Source: Limnohabitans sp. Jir72 (GTDB lineage: Bacteria > Pseudomonadota > Gammaproteobacteria > Burkholderiales > Burkholderiaceae_C). Taken from it: a stretch of 64,000 nucleotides of DNA. The stretch spans positions 248,001 to 312,000 of the forward strand of contig NZ_NESC01000005.1 in NCBI RefSeq assembly GCF_003063575.1, written 5' to 3'. Numbering within the stretch: position 1 is the first letter of the stretch; each line of letters begins with the position of its first letter. Under the pieces are notes generated by a model. The model was given only the letters and a program-made list of their open reading frames with translations, made no database searches and was not told the DNA's origin. Of this stretch, positions 1 through 8,465 are shown piece after piece. Position numbers and translations under genes: made by a program.

Positions 1-1
1 C

Positions 2-1741
2 ATGGTGCTGCATTCGCTGGGAGACCTTGATTTTCTTGAGAAAACCTCGCAGATTGCGCTTGCACCTGGCATGGACTGGTCTGAGCAAAGCAAAGGAACG
101 AATGCCATCGGCACTGCTTTGGCGGAAGGACAGCCGATGGTGGTGCACGGCGATCAGCATTACCTCAAAGCCCACCATTTCCTCACCTGCTCATGCACCC
201 CCATCATTGATCCTCACGGCAATGTGGTTGGCGCACTTGATGTGACGGGCGATTACCGCAGTTACCACCAGCACACCATGGCGCTGGCCCGGATGTCGGC
301 GCAGATGATTGAAAACCACATGTTTGCCGATGTGTTTCCTAAAGAGGTTCGGGTGCATTTCCACACACGTTCAGAGTTTTTGGGCACCATGGTGGAAGGC
401 ATTGTGGTGTTCACCGGCGAAGGGCGTTTTTTAGCGGCCAACCGCAGCGCACAGTTCCAGTTTGGTATGAGCATCAATGCGTTGCAAGCGCACACATTTT
501 CATCCCTGTTTGATGTGTCCATGTCTCAGTTTCAGGACCGCGTGCGCGCGAGTGCTGGCCAGCCGGTCGTGCTGTGTTTGCACAACGGTGTGACGGTGTG
601 TTGCAAATCCGCTGTGCCGTTTTCGAGCAGCTTCATGCAGGGTTTGATGCAGCCATCTGCACCTGTGTTTGTGTCGGAACGGCCCCCTGCGCCGGCTGAA
701 AAAGCCACACTGTCAGGCCTCAAGTACCTGGATACTGGCGACCCACAGGTGGCTGCCGTGATCCAGAAGCTTCGCCGCGTGCAGGGCCGAGACATCCCGG
801 TCATGATTTTGGGCGAGACCGGTACCGGCAAAGACCTGCTGGCGCAGGCCATCCACCAGGACTCGGCCCGTGCGCGGCAGACGTTTGTTTCCCTCAACTG
901 CGCATCCATTCCTGAAAACCTGATTGAGGCCGAACTCTTTGGCTACGAAGAGGGTGCGTTCACCGGGGCACGGCGCAAGGGCTCCCCTGGCAAAATCCAG
1001 CAGGCCCATGGGGGCACTTTGTTCCTGGATGAAATCGGGGATATGCCTTTGCATTTGCAGGCGCGGCTTTTGCGTGTACTGCAAGAGCGCAAGGTCAACC
1101 CGCTGGGTGCAGGCAAAGAGGTGGCGGTCGATTTGATGGTCATTTGTGCCACCCACAAAGACCTTAAGAAAATGATTGCCAGCGGTACTTTTCGCGAAGA
1201 TCTGTATTACCGGCTCAATGGCCTGGTCGTGAAGCTTCCTGCCTTGCGCGATCGGCAGGATCTGGACACCGTGATCCGCAAGATTTTGGTCAGTGTGAAC
1301 ACCGGCTCGCGGCCTGTGGGGCTTTCTCCTCAGGTCATGGCGTTGTTGCGGGCCTATGCTTGGCCGGGTAATTTCAGGCAACTTTTCAATCTGCTGCGAA
1401 CCGCCATGGCCATGGCCAGTGACGAGTCTGAAATTTGCATTGAACATTTGCCCGACGATTTTCTGGAAGAGGTGCAAGGCCTTGAGTTGTTGCCTGTGCA
1501 CAGCGCTGTGGTGTCGCCGGTAGGTGAGTCCGTCCCTGTGCATTTGCCGCCGATGGCGCAATGGGTGGTGCCGGTCACGAATGACGCGCCGAAGGCCTTG
1601 GAAAGTGTGACGCTCGATGCCATGGCACAAGCCCTGCGCAGTTTCAAGGGCAACATCTCCTTGGCGGCCAAGGCGCTAGGGGTGTCGCGCAACACGATCT
1701 ACCGCAAGAAAGACCAGTTGCCGCCCGATATCTGGGCTTGA
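2..1741 (+). CDS. Sigma-54-dependent activator, AcoR/Fis type (5' end outside window)
   Basis: Enhancer-binding activator of sigma-54 RNA polymerase. The visible 579 residues begin inside a GAF-type sensor domain (about 1-105), continue through a variable linker, then a AAA+ domain with Walker A GETGTGKD, the sigma-54 contact motif GAFTGA and Walker B-like LFLDEIGD, and end in a Fis-type helix-turn-helix (about 535-575, with KALGVSRNTIYRK). AcoR-like proteins usually have more residues before this GAF core, so the true start is probably upstream of the window. It is convergent with the SEL1 gene with only 4 bp between stop codons. Sigma-54 promoter sequences near 4.8, 8.2 and 14.2 kb make it the natural candidate activator of the alcohol-oxidation locus; this is inference. 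Confidence 0.93.
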   Translation: MVLHSLGDLDFLEKTSQIALAPGMDWSEQSKGTNAIGTALAEGQPMVVHGDQHYLKAHHFLTCSCTPIIDPHGNVVGALDVTGDYRSYHQHTMALARMSAQMIENHMFADVFPKEVRVHFHTRSEFLGTMVEGIVVFTGEGRFLAANRSAQFQFGMSINALQAHTFSSLFDVSMSQFQDRVRASAGQPVVLCLHNGVTVCCKSAVPFSSSFMQGLMQPSAPVFVSERPPAPAEKATLSGLKYLDTGDPQVAAVIQKLRRVQGRDIPVMILGETGTGKDLLAQAIHQDSARARQTFVSLNCASIPENLIEAELFGYEEGAFTGARRKGSPGKIQQAHGGTLFLDEIGDMPLHLQARLLRVLQERKVNPLGAGKEVAVDLMVICATHKDLKKMIASGTFREDLYYRLNGLVVKLPALRDRQDLDTVIRKILVSVNTGSRPVGLSPQVMALLRAYAWPGNFRQLFNLLRTAMAMASDESEICIEHLPDDFLEEVQGLELLPVHSAVVSPVGESVPVHLPPMAQWVVPVTNDAPKALESVTLDAMAQALRSFKGNISLAAKALGVSRNTIYRKKDQLPPDIWA

Positions 1742-1745
1742 ACGC

Positions 1746-2558
1746 TCAGGGCGGTGTCGCGGCCTGCCACGATGCCAGAGCGGCCAGCGCAGAGACATGG
1801 TTTTGTGCCGCCGCGCGTTGCAGCCACAGCAGGCTTTGCGTCAAATCCTTGTCTTGGCCACGGCCTGTGCGCAGCATGACCGACAAGGCGTATTGCGCCT
1901 CGGCTTCTCCCGCCGCAGCCGCTAACTCAAACAGGCGTGCGGCTTCAGCCAAATTTTGTGGCACTCCTCGGCCGGCTTCATGCAGCCAGGCCAGCCGGGT
2001 TTGTGCAGTGGCATCGCTTTGCGCTGCCAGCATGCTGTAGAGGCTTGCTGCTTTGGCGTGCTCGCCGGCGGCACTCCATAAATCGGCTTGTTGCAGTGGT
2101 GTGGGTGGGTTGGATGGGGCGTCCAGGCGGGCCAACATGCCTTGCGCATCTTTGTCGCCTGACTGCGCTGCAAGGCTCAGGAACAGGCGTGCTTTTTCGG
2201 TGTCTTTGGGCAGCCATTGCCCCACGCTGTAGAGCAGCCCGAGTCGGTATTGCGCCTTGAAGTTGCCGCGCTGTGCGGCGGTGGTGTAAAGCGCCAGGGC
2301 TGTGTCTCGATCACGCGGCTCGCCCAGACCGTCCTCAGCCAAGATGCCCAGGTTGAACAAGGCATCGCCATTGCCCACCTCGGCCAGCGTTTGCCAGACT
2401 TCACGGGCCAGCGTGTAATGGGCCATCTTGAACTCGGCATAGGCTTTGTAATTGCCCATGGCCGGGTTGCGCAGCCAGTCGGCGCGATCGCTGTCTTGTG
2501 CGTGTGTGATGCAGGCCAGCCACGCACCGAAGCAGACACCCAGCGTGCGAAGCCGCAT
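1746..2558 (-). CDS. Secreted SEL1/TPR-like repeat protein
   Basis: 270 residues. The chosen start (ATG at 2558) gives a signal peptide ending near THAQ, and lies 8 bp after the stop of the cytochrome c gene, so the two are probably translationally coupled. A longer reading frame begins at 2657 but would overlap the cytochrome gene. The body consists of tandem SEL1 helices with repeated patterns such as ALFNLGILAEDGLG, AQYRLGLLYSVGQ and AQYALSVMLRTGRG. SEL1 proteins are helical scaffolds for protein contacts; no catalytic role is visible. Its place after PQQ dehydrogenase and cytochrome c suggests a periplasmic assembly or scaffold role, which is inference. Confidence 0.85.
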   Translation of the reverse strand: MRLRTLGVCFGAWLACITHAQDSDRADWLRNPAMGNYKAYAEFKMAHYTLAREVWQTLAEVGNGDALFNLGILAEDGLGEPRDRDTALALYTTAAQRGNFKAQYRLGLLYSVGQWLPKDTEKARLFLSLAAQSGDKDAQGMLARLDAPSNPPTPLQQADLWSAAGEHAKAASLYSMLAAQSDATAQTRLAWLHEAGRGVPQNLAEAARLFELAAAAGEAEAQYALSVMLRTGRGQDKDLTQSLLWLQRAAAQNHVSALAALASWQAATPP

Positions 2559-2566
2559 GGGTGGGC

Positions 2567-2905
2567 TTATTTGGGGGAACTCAGGATCCAACGAGCCAGC
2601 GTGAGCGCATCGTCGTTGCTGACGCTGCCATTGGCGGGCATCGGGATGCGGCCCCATTTGCCTTGTGAACCGTTTCGGATGGACTGGGCCAGCGAGGCTG
2701 CGGCGTCCTTGTCAGCGCTGTATTTGTCGGCGATTTTGCTGTAAGCAGGGCCAACGATTTTTTCGTCCATGGCGTGGCAACTCAGGCAACCGCTGCCTTT
2801 GGCCAGCGCCAAGGCCTCGGCGGCTTCTTTGGCGCTCAGCGTGGGGGTGGCGTGCGCGGCACCGGCCAGTGCGCACAGGGAAAAGAAGAAAGAAAAGTGT
2901 TTCAT
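2567..2905 (-). CDS. Periplasmic class I cytochrome c (c551/c5-like)
   Basis: 112 residues with a signal peptide (MKHFSFFF...AHA), one haem-attachment motif CLSCH at residues 40-44 and a likely axial methionine at residue 89 in the sequence GRIPMPAN. The size and layout are those of small soluble monohaem cytochromes. It lies 80 bp downstream of the PQQ dehydrogenase on the same strand with a stable hairpin between them. The likely role is electron acceptor for the dehydrogenase, as cytochrome c550 is for quinoprotein ethanol dehydrogenase. The family assignment is direct; the partner is inferred from position. Confidence 0.93.
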   Translation of the reverse strand: MKHFSFFFSLCALAGAAHATPTLSAKEAAEALALAKGSGCLSCHAMDEKIVGPAYSKIADKYSADKDAAASLAQSIRNGSQGKWGRIPMPANGSVSNDDALTLARWILSSPK

Positions 2906-2924
2906 CGCAAATCAGAAAAAGAAC

Positions 2925-2961
2925 AAGGGGCGGGGCGGTGCATCACCGGGCCTCGCCCCTT
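2925..2961 (-). terminator. GC-rich stem-loop between PQQ dehydrogenase and cytochrome c
   Basis: Read on the minus strand, AAGGGGCG pairs with CGCCCCTT, with an inner CGGT/ACCG stem, and a U-rich stretch (GTTCTTTTTC) follows. This could end or attenuate transcription after the dehydrogenase, or stabilise its mRNA, giving unequal expression of dehydrogenase and cytochrome. Confidence 0.6.
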
Positions 2962-2985
2962 CGGATCGTTCAACTCAAGCGGCGT

Positions 2986-4716
2986 TTATTTGGACAGTTT
3001 GAAAGTCCAGACCGAGCCACCTTGTTCGAGGAAGTTGACCTTCTTGGCCACTTCACCACCCCACAGAGGCACCGCTCCACCCCAACCCGAGACCACGCTC
3101 ACGTATTGGTCAGCACCGTCGTTCCAAGTGATGGGAGGCGCCACCACGCCAGAACCGGTTTGGAACTGCCACAATACTTTGCCTGTCTTCGCGTCAGCCG
3201 CTTTGAGGTAACCCTCTGGCGTGCCCCAGAACACCAAGTCGCCCGCAGTGGTCAAAACACCACCCCACAAAGGCGCACTGTTTTTGACTTCCCATGCCAC
3301 TTTGCCAGTCTTGGGGTCAATGGCACGCAGCGAGCCGATGTGGTCATCAAACAAAGGCTTGATGGTGAAGCCCGCGCCCAGGTAAGCCGCGCCTTTTTTG
3401 TAGCTGATGGGTTCGTTCCAGATTTCCATGCCCCATTCGTTGGTGGGCACATAGAACAACTGGGTCTTGGGGCTGTAGGCCATGGGCATTTGGTTCTTGC
3501 CACCCAGGAAACCTGGGGCAGCAAACACAGAAGCGCCTTTTTTGCCATCGGTGCTGGCCGTTGGGTCGCCGGGACGGTTGGCGGGGTCAAATACAGGACG
3601 TCCTGTTTTCAAGTCGATGCTGCTGGCCCATGTCGTTTTCTTCACGAAAGGGAAGGCATTGACCAATTTGCCGGTTTTGGCATCGTTCACATAAAAGAAG
3701 CCATTGCGGTCGGCCTTGCCGCCCATGCGCTTGCCATCCATGTCGAAGGTGACAAATTCGTTCACGCCGTCAAAGTCCCAAGCATCGTTGGGGGTGTTTT
3801 GATAGCTCCAAGCGATCTTGCCGGTCTTGACATCAATCGCCACGGTGGACGATGAGTACAAGTTGTCGCCTTTGCGCACGTGGCTGTTCCATGGCCCAGG
3901 GTTGCCTGTGCCGAAATAAGCCAAGCCGGTGGTGGCATCGTAGGAGCCGCCCAACCAAGTGGATGCGCCACCGGTTTTCCATGTCTCACCAGGCCATGTG
4001 GCGTTGGTGGTGCCGCTGATGCCGTTTTCTTTGCCATCCTTGTAGCCCATATGGCCTTCAACTGTGGGGCGTGACCAGACCAGTTTGCCGGTCTTGGGGT
4101 CGCGCGCTTCCACGCGGCCGACCACACCGAATTCACCCCCTGACACGCCCGTCAGCAGCAGCCCTTCGGCGATCAGCGGCGCGGCTGTGTAGCTGTAGCC
4201 TGCGGTGTAGTCGTCGATCTTTTCGCGCCAGACCACTTTGCCGGTGTTCTGGTCCAGGGCCACCAGTTGCGCGTCGAGCGTGCCGAAGATCACCAGGTTG
4301 TCATACAGGGCCGCACCGCGGTTGACGACGTCGCAACAAGGCATGATGCCTTCGGGCAAACGGTGCTCATACTTCCAGAGCTTTTCGCCGGTCTTCACGT
4401 CCACCGCAAAGATGCGCGAGTAAGAGGCCGTGACGAACATCTTGCCTTTGTAGACCAGCGGCTGCGATTCCTGACCGCGCTGCTTTTCACCGCCAAACGA
4501 CATGGACCACACCGGCGCGAGCTTGCTCACGTTTTTGGTGTTGATGCTGGTCAGGGGCGAGAATCGCTGGCCTTGTGTGCCCATGCCCCAGCTCAGCACC
4601 GAGTCGGTGTCAGTGGCGTCTTTGGCGATCATGGCGTCGGTGACTTGTGCCGACACGGGCGCTGCCATTTGGGCGGCTGCCATCATGACCAGCAAGCTCA
4701 GAAGTTTTCTTTTCAC
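2986..4716 (-). CDS. PQQ-dependent alcohol dehydrogenase, predicted lanthanide type
   Basis: 576-residue quinoprotein of the methanol/ethanol dehydrogenase family, oxidising alcohols in the periplasm and passing electrons to a cytochrome c. The start is taken as GTG 4716, which follows GGAGAG and begins a clear signal peptide ([16 protein letters not shown]...VSA); the longer open frame to 5118 is not signal-like. Visible features are an eight-bladed propeller with repeated DxKTGK W motifs, the vicinal disulfide C127-C128 (MPCCD), metal ligands E195 and N272, and catalytic D314 in WDFDGVN. The second aspartate D316 is the extra ligand found in lanthanide enzymes (XoxF, PedH) and is replaced by a small residue in calcium enzymes. 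A sigma-54 promoter lies 111 bp upstream. Substrate range cannot be read from the sequence. Confidence 0.95.
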   Translation of the reverse strand: MKRKLLSLLVMMAAAQMAAPVSAQVTDAMIAKDATDTDSVLSWGMGTQGQRFSPLTSINTKNVSKLAPVWSMSFGGEKQRGQESQPLVYKGKMFVTASYSRIFAVDVKTGEKLWKYEHRLPEGIMPCCDVVNRGAALYDNLVIFGTLDAQLVALDQNTGKVVWREKIDDYTAGYSYTAAPLIAEGLLLTGVSGGEFGVVGRVEARDPKTGKLVWSRPTVEGHMGYKDGKENGISGTTNATWPGETWKTGGASTWLGGSYDATTGLAYFGTGNPGPWNSHVRKGDNLYSSSTVAIDVKTGKIAWSYQNTPNDAWDFDGVNEFVTFDMDGKRMGGKADRNGFFYVNDAKTGKLVNAFPFVKKTTWASSIDLKTGRPVFDPANRPGDPTASTDGKKGASVFAAPGFLGGKNQMPMAYSPKTQLFYVPTNEWGMEIWNEPISYKKGAAYLGAGFTIKPLFDDHIGSLRAIDPKTGKVAWEVKNSAPLWGGVLTTAGDLVFWGTPEGYLKAADAKTGKVLWQFQTGSGVVAPPITWNDGADQYVSVVSGWGGAVPLWGGEVAKKVNFLEQGGSVWTFKLSK

Positions 4717-4751
4717 GGTGTCTCTCCGGTTTGTGATTTTGTTAAAAAAAC

Positions 4752-4765
4752 GACAAAAATTTGTC
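4752..4765. repeat. Small dyad GACAAA-AA-TTTGTC in PQQ dehydrogenase leader
   Basis: Six-base arms GACAAA/TTTGTC flank two bases, in the leader between the sigma-54 promoter and the GTG start of the dehydrogenase gene. It could be a repressor or response-regulator site. Short dyads also arise by chance. Confidence 0.3.
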
Positions 4766-4826
4766 AGTCTAAGGAGGTGCGAACAGGGGCCTGATTCAGA
4801 CCGACTCCGTCCGTGCGATGGGTTCA

Positions 4827-4841
4827 GCAATAGGCGTGCCA
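4827..4841 (-). promoter_or_regulatory. Sigma-54 promoter for the PQQ dehydrogenase gene
   Basis: On the minus strand the sequence TGGCACGCCTATTGCT matches the -24/-12 consensus TGGCAC-N5-TTGCW without a mismatch, with GG and GC exactly 10 bases apart. Transcription would start near 4815, leaving a leader of about 100 nt before GTG 4716. A sigma-54 activator gene is encoded 3 kb away. Confidence 0.85.
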
Positions 4842-4924
4842 GATTTTCAAGCCACGTCCGATACCCTTTCTGAGAGAGGAAAAGTCTGCAGATCGGTCTG
4901 CCGACGTGGCCATGCCGAACGGCG

Positions 4925-4955
4925 TGTGACAAAGACCCTGGTCTAGGGTGTGACA
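4925..4955. promoter_or_regulatory. Candidate activator-binding site upstream of the sigma-54 promoter
   Basis: TGTGACA occurs twice (4925-4931 and 4949-4955) and brackets the dyad ACCCT-N5-AGGGT (4935-4949). The block lies about 85-115 bp upstream of the -24 element, a normal distance for a sigma-54 enhancer. That it binds the AcoR-like protein is inference. The rest of the 4717-4999 gap shows no coding signal. Confidence 0.45.
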
Positions 4956-4999
4956 TTGTTCTGTTTTGGTACAGCTGTGGCTGTTGCCGCTGGGCGCTG

Positions 5000-6010
5000 T
5001 CACACCGCCAGGCGCTGCAGACCTGCGGATGATTGCAACCGACCTGTTTTATGGATGACCAGAGCATCGGCCTGCCAGACTCGGGCCACCGCCAGCGCTC
5101 GCGCATAACCGGCCACAAACAGGACTTTGGTCAGCGCGTCGGCCAGGGTGCAGTCGGGTGCCGCCACCGTCACGCTGGCGATGTCCGGTGGCGACAAGCC
5201 CGTGTGCGGGTTGAAGATGTGATGGTGCTGCCGGTCGGGTGTGAAGGCGCTAGCGTCATCGGCGGATGTCGCCAGGCAGCGCCCCTGCAGGGCCAGCCGC
5301 GCAGCCACTTGCGGGTCTGCAGGGGTGGCCGCGCGCGGGTTGGCTACACCCAAAACCCAGTCCTGCCCGGCAGGCGATTGACCCAGAGGTGCCCACTCGC
5401 CAGTGTTGACCAGCGCATGTGCAATGCCGTGGGCCTGCAAGACCTCGCGCACCCGGTCGGCGGCATGGCCTTGTGCAATGCCGTTGAGTGTGATGCCCAT
5501 ACCCGGTCGGGCAAAGGCCATGCGCTCGGGCGTGATGTGCAGATGCTGCCAGCCCACCTTTTGGCGTGTGGCTTGCACTTCGCGCGCGCTGGGCAGGCGG
5601 CCTTGCGCTTGGGCTCGGGCGTACAGCTGCCACAGCGGCTGCACGGTGATGTCAAATGCGCCCCGGCTTTGCTGCGCGATCTGTTGGCTGCGTTGTACAA
5701 GCGCGAGCAATTCGGGCGCGGGATGGCTCAACTGTCCTTCGCGGTTGAGTCGGCTGATGGCGCTGTCTGGGCGAAACAGGCTCATCTGGTCTTCGATGCG
5801 TTCGACCGTTTGCCGCGCCGCTGCCAGCGCTGCCTCGAGTGTGGCGCTGTGCGCGTGGGCGGCGCGGATGCTCAGCAGGGTGCCCAGTCCTGTGAAATGG
5901 GTCTCGCGCCAGATGAGGGGCCGGGGCGTGACAGCGGGGGAGGCCTGTACCGAGAAGGGTGCCAGGCCACCCAGCCCCCAGGCCGATTGGATGAAAGCGC
6001 GACGTTTCAT
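5000..6010 (-). CDS. ApbE/NosX-like FAD:protein FMN transferase
   Basis: 336 residues, exported (twin-arginine-like N-terminus [15 protein letters not shown]). ApbE proteins attach FMN to a Thr/Ser of target proteins using FAD. Family motifs are present in NosX-like form: [32 protein letters not shown] and the metal-site region [12 protein letters not shown]. The ATG overlaps the stop of the NosR-like gene (ATGA), so the pair is co-translated and the NosR-like FMN domain is the obvious substrate. Several family positions, such as the usual GG in the NIGG motif, are changed, as in NosX branches. Confidence 0.9.
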   Translation of the reverse strand: MKRRAFIQSAWGLGGLAPFSVQASPAVTPRPLIWRETHFTGLGTLLSIRAAHAHSATLEAALAAARQTVERIEDQMSLFRPDSAISRLNREGQLSHPAPELLALVQRSQQIAQQSRGAFDITVQPLWQLYARAQAQGRLPSAREVQATRQKVGWQHLHITPERMAFARPGMGITLNGIAQGHAADRVREVLQAHGIAHALVNTGEWAPLGQSPAGQDWVLGVANPRAATPADPQVAARLALQGRCLATSADDASAFTPDRQHHHIFNPHTGLSPPDIASVTVAAPDCTLADALTKVLFVAGYARALAVARVWQADALVIHKTGRLQSSAGLQRLAV

Positions 6011-8148
6011 GACATCTTCCGGTTTGGCGTGGCGGGCAGCGCCACGATGGGGATCACGAGGCCATCACGGGCCGATTTTTTCTGTTGCATCAATGGCACG
6101 CACAGCGCATCGCTTTCGTAAATCACCACACAGTCCAGGCACTGGAAGCACTCGTCGTAATCCACCGTGCCCCGGGGCGTGATGGCCTGGTAAGCGCAGT
6201 CACTGCGGCAACGCTGGCAGGGCTGACCACATTCGCTGCGCCGCGCAATCCAGTCGCCTCGACGCAAACGGCCCAGCAGGCCCATGCCCGCGCCCAGCGG
6301 GCACAGATAACGGCAGTAACCCTTGTAGAAGAAAGAGCTGAGCACCACCAGTGCCACAGCCCACAACACAAAGGGCCAAGCCCGCACAAAGTTCAGCGTG
6401 ATGCTGGTCTTGAAGGGCTCGACCTCGACCAGCGCATCGGTCAGGCTCACCGACAGGCAGGCGCTGAGCAAGATGGCGGCCAGCACCACGTATTTGAGGC
6501 GCTTGAGGCGCTGGTCCCAAAGCGCAGGCACGCGCAACCATTTCAGGCCCAGTTGCCGCGTGAGCTGGCTGACCAGGTCTTGCAGCGCACCGAAGGGGCA
6601 CAGCCAGCCGCAAAAGGTGCCGCGCCCCCACACGAAGAAAGTGACCGCCACAAAGGCCCACAGCAGCACCGTCATCGGGTCGTAGAGGAAAAACGCCAGA
6701 CTGCGTCCGGCGAGCACCGACTGGATCACCGCCGTCAGGTTGACGACGGACAACTGCCCTTGCGCGTACCAGCCGATGAAGACCAGAGTGAACAGCAGAT
6801 AGGTGTTGCGAAACCACTTCACCCGTTGGGCTGAGCGCACCAGCCAAGGTGGGTTGCGCAAAGCAATGGCCAACACTGCCAGGCCCAGGGTCAGGACCAG
6901 AAGCTCGGGCCAGCGCTCGGTCCAGCTGGTGCGCCAGGTTTTTTGGTCACTGCTGGCGGCTTGAACGTAGTCGTCTGGCAAGCTGGCGCTGAAGGGGAAG
7001 GTCTTGTGCACGACCTCCGCGTACATCAGACCCTTGCTGCGCGTGACGTGCAGTTCAAAGTCGAGCGGCTGGCCTGGGTCCAGGCCCGCTGGGGCGATCA
7101 CACGGAACACGCGCCATTGGGCGTCTTGCAAGGCCGCAGGCACCTGCAGCGGACCGTCCAGGTCCATGTCACGGATCTCGATGGGCAGTTGGCTTTGCTT
7201 GAGCGTGATGCGGTCTGGCACTGTGCCGCGCACAAAGTTTTCACTCACCAGCGGGTAGCGCCCAGCGCTGATCAAGAGCAAGGCATGGTCGCCCGGCTCC
7301 AGGCGCTGCTGCAAATAAGCCCAGCGTTCGGGGCTGAGCAGGTTGCGGCCCACTGCGGGCACGTTCAGGTGCGCCGCATACAGGTCGGTGAAGGTCTCGT
7401 CCGGCGCTTTGTCAGCCTCGAGGTCCAAGCCCTCGCCTGCGGTGCCGGCAAAGGCTTTGTTGATGTCGCGGTTCTTGAAGCTGAACTTGTGCACCAGACC
7501 GGCACGCACCAGTGCGTTCCAGTCCATGGGCTGGAACACCTCGGGCCTGATCTTGGCGATCAGATCTGGGTCACGCCCTTCGCTGTAGCCCAGCTTGGCG
7601 CGCGCGACCTTGAGCGAGGCCGCCAGCAAGCTTTGGTTGAGGATGCGTACCGAAGCTGTGGCCTTGGCCACACCATCGATGTACACATTGGCGCTGCCGG
7701 TCTTGTTGGCGGCATTGTTCTGTCCGGTGCTGATCTTGATGCTTTGCTTGAGCGACAAGCCTCTGTACTGGTCGACAAAAGACATCAATGGGGCCTGGCC
7801 CAGTCCGTCCAGGAACACGGGCTCGTGATGAGAAATCACCCGCACGTCCATGAACTGGCCTTGTGTGTCCAGGGCCACGAGCAAATTGAAGGGGGTACCG
7901 GAGAAGCCGGGAATCGGCGACAAGTCAATCGACTCGTAGGCATACGCCACCACGGTGGTCGAAGTCAGGTCTTGTTTGAGGATGGGCCATATCGGCAGAT
8001 CGCGGTCTTTTTCGCCGACCAACAGCGGCGCAGGAAACGCTTTTGCCATGGTGTCGTGTGTCATCACGCCAGCATGGACTGGTAAGGCCAGACCCGCCAC
8101 TGCAATCGTCCAACAGCACGCCAAATACCTCATCCAACGCAGGCTCAT
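6007..8148 (-). CDS. NosR-like membrane flavo-iron-sulfur protein
   Basis: 713 residues. The start ATG 8148 has AGGAG 6 nt upstream; the longer frame to 8238 would start upstream of the promoter. Order: signal peptide (about 1-27), periplasmic FMN-binding domain (about 60-190), a second periplasmic domain (about 250-400), then membrane segments near 413-430, 450-463, 491-507, 553-570 and 590-607. CxxxCP motifs lie at C513/C517 and C612/C616, and a C-terminal 4Fe-4S ferredoxin-like region has C640, C644, C647, C651 and C667, C670, C673. NosR moves electrons from the quinol pool to periplasmic targets in denitrification, but no nosZ or other nos gene is visible. The flavinylation motif reads DGVAKATAS (158-166), with serine where threonine usually carries FMN. 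Confidence 0.9.
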   Translation of the reverse strand: MSLRWMRYLACCWTIAVAGLALPVHAGVMTHDTMAKAFPAPLLVGEKDRDLPIWPILKQDLTSTTVVAYAYESIDLSPIPGFSGTPFNLLVALDTQGQFMDVRVISHHEPVFLDGLGQAPLMSFVDQYRGLSLKQSIKISTGQNNAANKTGSANVYIDGVAKATASVRILNQSLLAASLKVARAKLGYSEGRDPDLIAKIRPEVFQPMDWNALVRAGLVHKFSFKNRDINKAFAGTAGEGLDLEADKAPDETFTDLYAAHLNVPAVGRNLLSPERWAYLQQRLEPGDHALLLISAGRYPLVSENFVRGTVPDRITLKQSQLPIEIRDMDLDGPLQVPAALQDAQWRVFRVIAPAGLDPGQPLDFELHVTRSKGLMYAEVVHKTFPFSASLPDDYVQAASSDQKTWRTSWTERWPELLVLTLGLAVLAIALRNPPWLVRSAQRVKWFRNTYLLFTLVFIGWYAQGQLSVVNLTAVIQSVLAGRSLAFFLYDPMTVLLWAFVAVTFFVWGRGTFCGWLCPFGALQDLVSQLTRQLGLKWLRVPALWDQRLKRLKYVVLAAILLSACLSVSLTDALVEVEPFKTSITLNFVRAWPFVLWAVALVVLSSFFYKGYCRYLCPLGAGMGLLGRLRRGDWIARRSECGQPCQRCRSDCAYQAITPRGTVDYDECFQCLDCVVIYESDALCVPLMQQKKSARDGLVIPIVALPATPNRKMS

Positions 8149-8192
8149 ACAACTCCTGAAGTGATTGACTGCAGGGCAGGATTGTTCCGCCG

Positions 8193-8237
8193 TGCAACAC
8201 GTTTTCAAATAACAAGCAAAACAGGTGCCGTGTTGCA
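8193..8237. repeat. Inverted repeat TGCAACACG around the divergent promoters
   Basis: TGCAACACG (8193-8201) and its exact complement CGTGTTGCA (8229-8237) are 36 bp apart centre to centre and flank the minus-strand sigma-54 promoter; a separate perfect palindrome GGGATATCCC lies at 8241-8250. These are possible sites for the two-component response regulator or the sigma-54 activator. Function not demonstrated. Confidence 0.4.
8216..8230 (-). promoter_or_regulatory. Sigma-54 promoter for the NosR-like/apbE operon
   Basis: The minus strand reads CGGCACCTGTTTTGCT, one base off the -24/-12 consensus (C for the first T), with correct GG-N10-GC spacing. The predicted transcript starts near 8204, about 55 nt before the ATG at 8148. 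It is back-to-back with the plus-strand promoter at 8271. Confidence 0.7.
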
Positions 8238-8270
8238 TAGGGGATATCCCTGCCCGTTTTGCGCCGTGTG

Positions 8271-8286
8271 TGGAACAGCTTTTGCT
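8271..8286 (+). promoter_or_regulatory. Sigma-54 promoter for the beta-propeller/b561/two-component operon
   Basis: TGGAACAGCTTTTGCT fits the -24/-12 consensus with one change (A for C) and exact GG-N10-GC spacing. The start would be near 8297, giving a long leader of about 170 nt before ATG 8466. No coding signal was found in that leader. Confidence 0.65.
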
Positions 8287-8465
8287 TTACAGTGAATCCA
8301 CCTATTTTGAAAAGTGCCCATGCCGAGAAAGATTGATTTTGCAAAAGCAAAAGCAGCATTTCTATCAAAACCATTCAAGTGGGTGTGAGTATTCCTCGGT
8401 GTCTTCAGTTGGGTGCGTTGCAGCCAAAGGCACCCTTTCAAAACGAACCCCCGAGAGTTCTTTCC

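Noticed and set aside
4267..4794. Plus-strand frame of 175 codons inside the PQQ dehydrogenase gene
   Set aside because: Antisense shadow without a start context or recognisable domain.
6007..8148. Denitrification (nos) cluster because of NosR and NosX-like proteins
   Set aside because: No nosZ, nosD, nosF, nosY or nosL in the window; the neighbours are alcohol-oxidation genes.
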